Below, in pieces: positions 17,962-24,407 of a stretch of DNA of 64,000 nt. Made by a program: the position numbers and the translations under genes. The notes below the pieces were generated by a model. The model did not search any database. It saw only the letters and a list, made by a program, of their open reading frames with translations, and was not told where the DNA came from. Where the stretch lies: positions 1,734,178 through 1,798,177 of the forward strand of contig NZ_LMMU01000001.1 of NCBI RefSeq assembly GCF_001422375.1. Direction: 5' to 3'. Each line of letters begins with the position of its first letter. Position 1 is the stretch's first letter. The DNA comes from Methylobacterium sp. Leaf99 (GTDB taxonomy: Bacteria; Pseudomonadota; Alphaproteobacteria; Rhizobiales; Beijerinckiaceae).

Positions 17962-18285
17962 TCAGGCGGAGCCGGCCACGGGCATGCGGATCAGGTCCGT
18001 CTGCGGCGGGTGGAGCAGGGCGGCGGCGAGGTTGGCCTCGAGGACGATGAGGTCGCAGTCGGGATCGGGCTCCCAGCCGCAGCCGCAACCGCCGGGCTGC
18101 TCGTGGGCCCGCGCCACCTGACGGTAGAGCGTGCCGAGGGTCCGGGCGGCCACTTCGAGGGCGTGCATGGCCGGCAGGGGAGCGCGGTTGAGGCTCTGCC
18201 AGAACGCCCGGCGCAGGGCCTCGTCCAGGGTGTCCTCCGCCGGGACCACCTCGGCGCAGGTGTGGTGGGCGGGGCGGACGTTCAT
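17962..18285 (-). CDS. Hypothetical protein, second gene of a two-gene operon
   Basis: A 107-residue protein beginning MNVRPAHHTCAEVVPAEDTL with a predicted helical middle (EALRRAFWQSLNRAPLPAMH) and a Cys-rich patch GGCGCGWEPDPDCDL. The ATG at 18285 overlaps the preceding gene's stop by four bases (ATGA). The Cys cluster (three Cys in about 12 residues, plus one at the N-terminus) could bind a metal, but no family is recognised. Function unknown. Confidence 0.55.
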   Translation of the reverse strand: MNVRPAHHTCAEVVPAEDTLDEALRRAFWQSLNRAPLPAMHALEVAARTLGTLYRQVARAHEQPGGCGCGWEPDPDCDLIVLEANLAAALLHPPQTDLIRMPVAGSA

Positions 18286-18449
18286 GCGGAGGTTCCCCGG
18301 CGGAGGTGGGCCGGGGCCGGCTCCGGCGCGCCGGCGACGAAGTCGAGGAAATCCGTGAAGCGATGCAGGCGCAGGTCGAGGCAGGACCCGTCCCACCAAG
18401 CGAGTTGCGCGTAGCCCCGGACCCAATCCAACGCCCGTTCCATCATCAT
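18282..18449 (-). CDS. Small hypothetical protein, first gene of a two-gene operon
   Basis: A 55-residue protein starting at one of three consecutive ATG codons (18449, 18446, 18443) with GGGAGG about five bases upstream; a longer frame would need a TTG at 18512. The sequence is helix-rich with aromatic residues (ALDWVRGYAQLAWWDGSCLD, then LRLHRFTDFLDFVAG). It overlaps the next gene by four bases. Unknown function; the coupling suggests the two products work together. Confidence 0.52.
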   Translation of the reverse strand: MMMERALDWVRGYAQLAWWDGSCLDLRLHRFTDFLDFVAGAPEPAPAHLRRGTSA

Positions 18450-18698
18450 CGCCTCCCTACCCGCCGCCGAATCGACGACAGCAGCAATGCGGCGCAACAA
18501 CTTGGATTTCAACCGTATTGGGAAAGATTGGAACGCGTATAAATCAAGGCTTGTAGCCTCTCGACCGGAGTTTCGAGTTGGATCAATTCCAGATCTTCGA
18601 TGAAACCCGAGGTCCGGCGCGGGTTTGTGCAGCTCTGGCGCGACGGGTCCGTCGAAGGGCCGGCCGCACGGCGGGTTCGATAAAAAAATCGCGGCGCC

Positions 18699-19067
18699 CT
18701 ACAGGACCACCCGCATGGCCATGAGGCCGAGGAGCAGGCCACCGAGGCCGAGGCCGACGGAGCCGAAGATGTAGGCCAGCGCCGCGGCGGTCTCGCCGCG
18801 CTGCAGGAGGAGGATTCCGTCGAGGGCGTAGGTCGAGAACGTGGTGAAGCCGCCGAGCACCCCGGTGGCGAGGAACAGGCGCAGGGGCTGGCTGCCGCCG
18901 CGCATGGCGTACCAGCCGACGAGGACGCCCATCAGGGTCGAACCCACGATGTTGATGGCGAGGATGCCGAACGGAAAGGTCGAGCCGAGGCGCACGGCGG
19001 CGAGGCCGACGCCGTGGCGGGCCATGCCGCCGATACCCGATCCGAGGAAGACGAGGAGGAACCCCAT
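18699..19067 (-). CDS. crcB: Fluoride channel CrcB/Fluc
   Basis: A 122-residue, four-segment membrane protein that dimerises into a fluoride-selective channel. Family signatures are GGMARHGVG near residue 13, FPFGILAINIVGSTLMG, the pore/Na-binding region GVLGGFTTFSTYALD (with the conserved Phe/Thr-Phe-Ser-Thr), and the final GLLLGL segment. It lies 20 bp after the NDUFA9-like gene and is probably cotranscribed with it. No fluoride riboswitch can sit directly upstream because of the tight spacing. Confidence 0.92.
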   Translation of the reverse strand: MGFLLVFLGSGIGGMARHGVGLAAVRLGSTFPFGILAINIVGSTLMGVLVGWYAMRGGSQPLRLFLATGVLGGFTTFSTYALDGILLLQRGETAAALAYIFGSVGLGLGGLLLGLMAMRVVL

Positions 19068-19087
19068 GGCGGCGGCCCTGGAGGGCG

Positions 19088-20230
19088 TCAGCCGCGGGTG
19101 CCCCAGCGGGTCCCCATCCGGCTCGGCCGGGTGGCGTCGGGGCCCAGCGCCGGGCCGCTCGGCTTCGACGGCACGTAGGGCACCGGAGCCAGGGTCTCGG
19201 GCACTTCGGATTCGGCCGCGACCCGGGGCTTGGCGAACTGGCCGGCCTTGCGGAAGGTCCAGAGGTAGCCGGGCACCACCGCTTCCATGGTGGTGGGCTG
19301 CAGGCCGATCCCTTCCAGGGTGCGCCCCTCCGCCCTGGCCGCGTCGGAGACGACGTTGTCGGTCTGGAGCAGGGTGACCTGATCGCGGGTGAGCTTGAGG
19401 GAATCCGGCAGGAGGCCGAGGGTGAGGGTGTCGACGATCTCCAGGGCCCGTGCCTGCAGGCGGGCGACGGGCAGGGGCAGGTCGAGGACCTTGCGGCGGC
19501 GCATGGTGACCGTGAGCATGTAGCGCACGAGGGCCTCGAGGGTGGCGACCTCGGGGCCGCCGAGTTCGTACACCGCGCCGGCGGGCACACGGCCCTCGAC
19601 GGCGCGGGTCACCGCCTCGGCGACGTCGCCGACATAGACCGGCTGGAACCGGGTCTGGGCGCCGGCGAGCGGCAGCACCGGCAGGACGGTGGTCAGGGCC
19701 GCGAAGCGGTTGAAGAAGCTGTCGCCCGGTCCGAACACCAGGGACGGGCGCAGGACGACGTGGTCGCCGCCGGCCTCGCGGATGCGGGCCTCGCCCAGCG
19801 CCTTGGTGCGGGCATAGGCCGAGGGCGAATCGGCATCCGCGCCGATGGCCGAGACGTGGACGAGGGGGGCGCCGATGGCGGCCGCCGCGCGGGCGATCTC
19901 GCCGGCCCCGTCGGCCTGGAGCCGGGAGAAGCTCTGGCGCCCGGTCTCCTGCAGGATGCCGACGAGGTTGACCACCACGTCCGAGCCGTGGACCGCCGCC
20001 GCGATGGATTCGGGATACCGCAGGTTGGCCTGCACGGCGACGATCTGGCCGACCTTGCCCAGCGGCTGGAGGAACAGGGCCAGATCGGGCCGGCGCACGG
20101 CGACCCGGATGCGGTAGCCGCGTTTGGCGAGCGCCCGGACCACGTGGCGGCCGAGGAAGCCGGAGCCGCCGAACACCGTGACGAGCTGGTCGGCGGGGCG
20201 GGTGAGGGGAAGGGTCTCGAAGCCGGTCAT
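19088..20230 (-). CDS. NDUFA9-like atypical SDR, complex I-associated NAD(P)-binding protein
   Basis: A 380-residue Rossmann protein with the atypical SDR motif VTVFGGSGFLGRHVVRALA at 17-35, HVSAIGADADSPSAYARTKALGE around the active-site Tyr/Lys region and LRPSLVFGPGDSFFNRFA. This pattern fits the complex I NDUFA9-like subfamily of alphaproteobacteria, whose mitochondrial member stabilises the junction of the complex I arms. A C-terminal Pro/Ser-rich tail (after about 330) is extra. The start is the ATG at 20230; the longer frame from 20293 has no support. It is upstream of crcB in the same direction. Confidence 0.8.
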   Translation of the reverse strand: MTGFETLPLTRPADQLVTVFGGSGFLGRHVVRALAKRGYRIRVAVRRPDLALFLQPLGKVGQIVAVQANLRYPESIAAAVHGSDVVVNLVGILQETGRQSFSRLQADGAGEIARAAAAIGAPLVHVSAIGADADSPSAYARTKALGEARIREAGGDHVVLRPSLVFGPGDSFFNRFAALTTVLPVLPLAGAQTRFQPVYVGDVAEAVTRAVEGRVPAGAVYELGGPEVATLEALVRYMLTVTMRRRKVLDLPLPVARLQARALEIVDTLTLGLLPDSLKLTRDQVTLLQTDNVVSDAARAEGRTLEGIGLQPTTMEAVVPGYLWTFRKAGQFAKPRVAAESEVPETLAPVPYVPSKPSGPALGPDATRPSRMGTRWGTRG

Positions 20231-20422
20231 CGCGCTCTTAAGGTCTCGAAAAAGCGGCCCCGGTGCGCCCTGCCGTGACCCCGATCGGGGCACGGGTCCG
20301 CGCCGGTCCTTGACGGGTGCCGAAACCGGTTCGGCCTCGACGGGGACTATCTAGGACAGTTCCGGCCGGTGGGGGAGCCGTGGGCGCACGAAAAGCGCCG
20401 GCCTGTCACGGGCGGGCCGTCC

Positions 20423-21139
20423 TCAGCGCAGGCGTGCCTGCGTCTCGGGCGGAGCCAGCGGGGTGCGCCGGCTCAGGCCCTTGTGGACGTGGACCATCAG
20501 GGCGATGCCGAACAGGGGGGTGAGCAGGTTGAGCACCGGAACCACCATGAGGCCGGCCAGGAGCGCACCGGCGGTGAGGGTGGTCGGCCCGAAATGGCGG
20601 CGCATGGCGCCGGCCTCGTCCAGGGGCCGGAAGCGCCCGGCGGCGAGCTCGAAATACTCCCGCGAGAGCAGGTAGGCGTTGGCGCCGAAGAACGCGATGA
20701 GGTTCACGCCCGGCACGAAGAACAGGATCAGGGCGACGAGGTTCACCAGGAGGGCGAGGCCGGCGAAGCGCACGGCGTAGAGCATCGCCCGGCCGAGCGG
20801 CAGGGCGGTGCCCGGGGGATCGCCGGGAAAATCCGTGCGCTCGACGATCTCGGCCGCGTCGTCGAGGAAGAAGCCCGCCACCAGGATCGAGATGGCCGGC
20901 ATCACGTAGGCGAGGCCGACGAACAGGCCCGCACCCGCGAAGAACACCGCCAGGGTATCGAGGAAGGGATAGTCCACGGAGAGGTGGTGCTGGGACAGGA
21001 ACCAGTTGATCGCCCGGGTGAGCCCGGCCCAGACCACGAACAGAAGGCCGACGGTGAGTCCGAGGGACTTCCACAGGATCGCCCGCAGGGGCGGCGAGAA
21101 GACCTGCCGGAGGGCGGCGAAGGCAGCCTTGAACAGCAT
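20423..21139 (-). CDS. EI24/CysZ-family membrane protein
   Basis: A 238-residue membrane protein with about four to five hydrophobic segments (SLGLTVGLLFVVWAGL, LAVFFAGAGLFVGLAYVMPA, FAGLALLVNLVALILFFVPG, AGALLAGLMVVPVLNLLTPL). The FVPGVNLIAFFGANAYLLSREYFE segment is a hallmark of the EI24 domain shared by CysZ sulfate permeases. Alphaproteobacterial members have not been shown to carry sulfate, and no cys gene is adjacent (the sulfate importer is 6.7 kb away). The start is the ATG at 21139. Confidence 0.8.
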   Translation of the reverse strand: MLFKAAFAALRQVFSPPLRAILWKSLGLTVGLLFVVWAGLTRAINWFLSQHHLSVDYPFLDTLAVFFAGAGLFVGLAYVMPAISILVAGFFLDDAAEIVERTDFPGDPPGTALPLGRAMLYAVRFAGLALLVNLVALILFFVPGVNLIAFFGANAYLLSREYFELAAGRFRPLDEAGAMRRHFGPTTLTAGALLAGLMVVPVLNLLTPLFGIALMVHVHKGLSRRTPLAPPETQARLR

Positions 21140-21228
21140 GACCGTTGCGAATCCCGTGGTCGTGTCGATGGGTGCCGGGCGTCGCCCCCGCCGCCCGTTC
21201 GCCGGAGGTTTTGGCGGCGCGCGCCGGC

Positions 21229-21284
21229 GGACGCAAGGGCGTCCGGGCAAGCGAAGGGCGTCCGGGCCGGCAAGGGCGTGCCCG
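21229..21284 (+). repeat. Short imperfect GGGCGTCCGGGC repeats between divergent genes
   Basis: The unit AAGGGCGTCCGGGC occurs twice and a third partial copy follows (AAGGGCGTGCCC), with GGACGC-AAGG-GCGTCC forming a small hairpin at 21229-21244. The block lies between the EI24 gene start and the Kelch gene start. It may be simple slippage in GC-rich DNA. Confidence 0.45.
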
Positions 21285-21358
21285 CACGGGCCGATCCCGC
21301 GCAGCCATCGACCCTCGCGGCGCGTTCGGACTCAAGGCGGCCCACCGGAGCGGACATC

Positions 21359-22336
21359 ATGCGTGCCCTGATCCTCACCCTCGCCATCGCTGTCGGCACC
21401 CTGCCCGTGCGCGCCCACGAGTCCGGGACGGCCGGACTCTGGAGCCGCGCCGCGCCGGCCCCCGCCCCGCGCTCGGAGGTGGCCGTCGCCGAACTCGCCG
21501 GCCGCGCCTACGTGATCGGCGACTACAACGGGGCGACCGGGCTGCTCATCTACGATCCGGCGACGGGCGGGTGGCGGACGGGCGCGCCGTTCCCCACGCC
21601 GATCCACCACGCCATGGCGGTGGGGCATGGCGACCGCGTCTACGTGTTCGGCGGCTACGGCACCGGCTGGCGGGCGAGCGACCGGGTCTGGGCCTACGAT
21701 CCGAAGGCCGATGCCTGGAGCCCGCGGGCGCCGATGCCCTCCGTCCGCGCGGCCGGCGGGGCGGCGGTGATCGACGGCCGCATCCACGTGGTCGGCGGCA
21801 GCGTCTCGGGCGGCGCCAACGCGTCGGGCCACGCGGTCTACGATCCGGCGCGCGATGCCTGGAGCGCGGCGGCGCCCCTGCCGACCCAGCGCGACCACCT
21901 CGCCGTCCAGGCCGTGGGCGGCCGCCTCGTCGCCATCGGCGGACGCATGGACGGCGATCCCGACCGCAACCTCGCCGTCACCGAGATCTACGACCCGGCC
22001 ACCGACGGCTGGCGCACGGGGGCGCCGATGCCGACGGCCCGCAGCGGCGCCGCCGCGGCGGTTCTCGGGGGCGAGGTCTTCGTGATGGGGGGCGAATCGA
22101 ACGCCCGCACCTTCGGCGCCGTCGAGGCCTACGATCCGGCCCGGGATGCCTGGACCCGGCGCACGCCCCTGCCGACGCCGCGCCACGGCTTCGGCGCCAT
22201 CGTCCAGGCCGGGCGCATCCACACCCTGGTGGGCAGCCCGAATCCGGGGGGCGACCGCTCGGACCGCGTCGAGGTGCTCGACCCCGAAATGCACGACCCC
22301 GAAGGACTCGCCCCCGGGGACGGGGCCCGGCGCTGA
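21359..22336 (+). CDS. Secreted Kelch-repeat protein
   Basis: A 325-residue protein with a Sec signal (LILTLAIAVGTLPVRAHE, cleavage near 19). It contains about six Kelch repeats, each with GG or GD after a hydrophobic strand and a Y-x-P ... W spacing, for example RVYVFGGYGTGW, RIHVVGGSVSGG, RLVAIGGRMDGD and EVFVMGGESNAR. Six repeats would fold into a beta-propeller in the periplasm. This resembles bacterial N-acetylneuraminate-epimerase-like propellers, but no sialic acid genes are near, so only a binding or scaffold role is suggested. Confidence 0.82.
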   Translation: MRALILTLAIAVGTLPVRAHESGTAGLWSRAAPAPAPRSEVAVAELAGRAYVIGDYNGATGLLIYDPATGGWRTGAPFPTPIHHAMAVGHGDRVYVFGGYGTGWRASDRVWAYDPKADAWSPRAPMPSVRAAGGAAVIDGRIHVVGGSVSGGANASGHAVYDPARDAWSAAAPLPTQRDHLAVQAVGGRLVAIGGRMDGDPDRNLAVTEIYDPATDGWRTGAPMPTARSGAAAAVLGGEVFVMGGESNARTFGAVEAYDPARDAWTRRTPLPTPRHGFGAIVQAGRIHTLVGSPNPGGDRSDRVEVLDPEMHDPEGLAPGDGARR

Positions 22337-22405
22337 CCCTCGCGCGTTGCCGCGCATCGCCGGCCTCTGGTAGGCCGGCCTCCCACCCGAGCCCCGGACG
22401 CCCCG

Positions 22406-23740
22406 ATGCGCAGACCCGAGCACGACAGCCTGCCGCCCAGCATCGCGCCGCGCTTCGTCCCCCTGCCGGCCGAGCCGGAGGTGATCGTGATCGGCGCCGG
22501 TGCGGCCGGGATCGCGGCGGCGCGCGAACTCGACCGGGCCGGCATCGCCGTGGCGGTGCTCGAAGCCCGCGGCCGCGTCGGCGGACGGGTGGCGACGGCC
22601 GCCCTGCGCGGCCACGCCGTCGATCTCGGCGCCCATTGGCTCCATGCGGGACCGATCAATCCCCTGGTGCGCCTCGCCGAGGCACGGGGCGAGCCCCTGC
22701 GGATCGCCGCCCAGGAGAGCCACGTCCGGGTCGGGCGCCGGCCCGGACGGCCGTCCGAGGCCGCCGCCCTCGGCCGCGCCTTCACGGTGGCCGACCGGGC
22801 CATGACCGACGGCGCCGCGCGCGGCGGGCCGGACCGCCCCGCCGCCAGTGCCCTGCCGCCGGGGCTCGGGCCCTGGGGCCGGCGGGTGGAACGGGTCCAC
22901 GGCCTCGTCTCGGGCCGGCCCCTCGGGGAGGTCTCCCTCCAGGATTTCCCCAGCATGGAGTACGGCGACAACCGCTTCATCGCCGGGGGCTACGGCGGCT
23001 ACCTCGCCCGCCTCGCGCAGGGGCTGCCCATCGCCCTCGACACGCCGGTGACCGGCCTCGACTGGACCGGGCCGGGCGTGCGCGTCGCCTGCGCCGGCGG
23101 CGGGACCTTTTCGGCCAAGGCTGTGATCGTGACGATCCCCACCATGGTCCTGCGGCGGGCGTCGCTGTTCACCCCGGCCCTGCCGCCTGCGGTGGCGGCG
23201 GCCCTCGACGGCTTCTCCGTCGGACTCTACGAGCACGCGGTGCTGCACTGGCCGTCCTGCCCGTTCCGGGGGAACGACCGCCTCGCCAGCCTCGTCGGCG
23301 GGCACCATCCCGTGCCGGGGCTCCTCACCCGCATCGACGGCACGCCGTTCCACTACTTCGAGCTCGATTACGCCATGACGGCCGCCCTCGACGCGCGCCG
23401 GGCCGGGCCGGACGGGGCGCGGCGCCTGGTCCGGCGGGCCCTGGAACAGCATTTCGGCGCGCGCGCCCTCCACGACCTGTCGATCCCGGTGGTCAGCGAA
23501 TGGCGCCACGACCCGTGGTCGCGCGGCTCCTGGGCGGTGGTGCCGCCGGGCCATGCCGGCGCCCGCCAGGCGTTGCAGGCGCCCGTGGGCGAGCGGATCT
23601 GGTTCGCCGGCGAGGCCCTGTCGCGTCTGCAATGGGGTACCGCCGGGGGTGCCTATGCGGAGGGCCTGCGGGCGGGGGCGGAGGTCGCCGGCCGGCTTCG
23701 CTCCTCCGGGGAACGGACCCGGACGCCCGACGCGGCGTGA
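22406..23740 (+). CDS. FAD-dependent amine oxidase (flavin monoamine oxidase family)
   Basis: A 444-residue flavoprotein. The dinucleotide-binding motif EVIVIGAGAAGIAAARELDR is at about 25-44 with the FAD ribose Glu in VAVLEARGRVGGR, followed by VDLGAHWLHAG. The C-terminal FAD motif is RIWFAGEALSRLQWGTAGGAYAEGLRAG. These fit the MAO/polyamine-oxidase superfamily; the substrate amine is unknown. It begins 69 bp after the Kelch gene and may be cotranscribed. No signal peptide is seen, so it is cytoplasmic. Confidence 0.86.
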   Translation: MRRPEHDSLPPSIAPRFVPLPAEPEVIVIGAGAAGIAAARELDRAGIAVAVLEARGRVGGRVATAALRGHAVDLGAHWLHAGPINPLVRLAEARGEPLRIAAQESHVRVGRRPGRPSEAAALGRAFTVADRAMTDGAARGGPDRPAASALPPGLGPWGRRVERVHGLVSGRPLGEVSLQDFPSMEYGDNRFIAGGYGGYLARLAQGLPIALDTPVTGLDWTGPGVRVACAGGGTFSAKAVIVTIPTMVLRRASLFTPALPPAVAAALDGFSVGLYEHAVLHWPSCPFRGNDRLASLVGGHHPVPGLLTRIDGTPFHYFELDYAMTAALDARRAGPDGARRLVRRALEQHFGARALHDLSIPVVSEWRHDPWSRGSWAVVPPGHAGARQALQAPVGERIWFAGEALSRLQWGTAGGAYAEGLRAGAEVAGRLRSSGERTRTPDAA

Positions 23741-23779
23741 GGCCGTCGTCCGGGCGGCCTCACCCGCGGGGCCGCGGCG

Positions 23780-24013
23780 TCAATGCGCCTCGGACGACGC
23801 CGCGGACGGTTCGCCCCCGCCCGACGAACCGGGCCGGATGTCGTGCAGGGCGCGATCCAGGCGAACCAGCGCCGCCCCGATCCTGTCCGGCAGCGCGTCG
23901 TCGTCCATGGGCGGAAACGCATCGGCCAGGGCCCGGTCGACACCCGTTCGAAACGGGGTCCGGTGGCACTTGTCGGATCGCGGCGTCCAGATTCGCGAGA
24001 AAAGCGCTGTCAT
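23780..24013 (-). CDS. Small hypothetical protein downstream of the DUF6894 gene
   Basis: A 77-residue protein starting at the ATG at 24013, only nine bases after the DUF6894 stop codon, so probably in the same transcript. The centre, LADAFPPMDDDALPDRIGAA followed by LVRLDRAL, looks helical and acidic; the ends are low-complexity. A vague likeness to NepR-type anti-sigma helices (DRIGAALVRL) is noted but is too weak to use. Function unknown. Confidence 0.45.
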   Translation of the reverse strand: MTALFSRIWTPRSDKCHRTPFRTGVDRALADAFPPMDDDALPDRIGAALVRLDRALHDIRPGSSGGGEPSAASSEAH

Positions 24014-24022
24014 TCCGGCCGT

Positions 24023-24259
24023 TCACTTCAGTTTCAAAACGTCTCTCAAGGGAAACGTGGCACGCACCACATGGTTCTCATCGGTAATCTCGAAGGTCTG
24101 GCCGTCCACCTCTTCGCCCGCGACGAGCTTCGAGGCGAGGATCTCACGCGCGGCCAGAACAGCCTCCCGACAGGCGGCCTCGACATTTGGGAAGTCGCCT
24201 CCCTCCTCGTCTTCGACAAGGACAGTGCCGTCGCGGATATGCAGGAAGAAACGGGGCAT
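24023..24259 (-). CDS. DUF6894 domain protein
   Basis: The 78-residue product begins MPRFFLHIRDGTVLVEDEEG and continues DFPNVEAACREAVLAAREIL, the standard DUF6894 pattern (RxFFHxRDG...D.EG...F...). Genomes of Methylobacterium and Bradyrhizobium often carry many copies; the function is not known. A perfect 10-bp hairpin lies just upstream of its start (24267-24291) and reaches into the ribosome binding site. Confidence 0.8.
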   Translation of the reverse strand: MPRFFLHIRDGTVLVEDEEGGDFPNVEAACREAVLAAREILASKLVAGEEVDGQTFEITDENHVVRATFPLRDVLKLK

Positions 24260-24266
24260 CGCTGTC

Positions 24267-24291
24267 CAACGCGAAACATCATTTCGCGTTG
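24267..24291 (-). promoter_or_regulatory. Hairpin at the DUF6894 ribosome binding site
   Basis: CAACGCGAAA (24267-24276) and TTTCGCGTTG (24282-24291) are perfect inverted repeats around a 5-nt loop. On the minus strand the stem ends about eight bases before the ATG at 24259, touching the weak GGACAG Shine-Dalgarno. It could be an operator, or an RNA hairpin that limits translation. No T-tract follows, so it is not a terminator. Confidence 0.4.
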
Positions 24292-24367
24292 CCGTACGAT
24301 AGCGTGCGGTGATTCTTAAATATGCCCGATGATGCCGGTTTCGATGGTGGCAGCGCCCCTCCGCCGG

Positions 24368-24394
24368 CCCCGATGATCCCGACGAACGGGATCA
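24368..24394. terminator. Hairpin after the GGDEF-EAL gene
   Basis: CGATGATCCCG and CGGGATCATCG (11-bp perfect stem, loop ACGAA) lie 14 bases after the end of the leftward GGDEF-EAL gene. There is no clear T-run, so it may be a Rho-assisted or processing hairpin rather than a classical intrinsic terminator. Confidence 0.5.
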
Positions 24395-24407
24395 TCGCCA
24401 GGGGTTG

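Noticed and set aside
19068..19087. Possible fluoride riboswitch before crcB
   Set aside because: Only 20 bases separate crcB from the preceding gene, too little for the aptamer.
23780..24013. A second NepR-like protein
   Set aside because: Only a vague DRIGAALVRL likeness; the conserved first helix and EP motif are missing.
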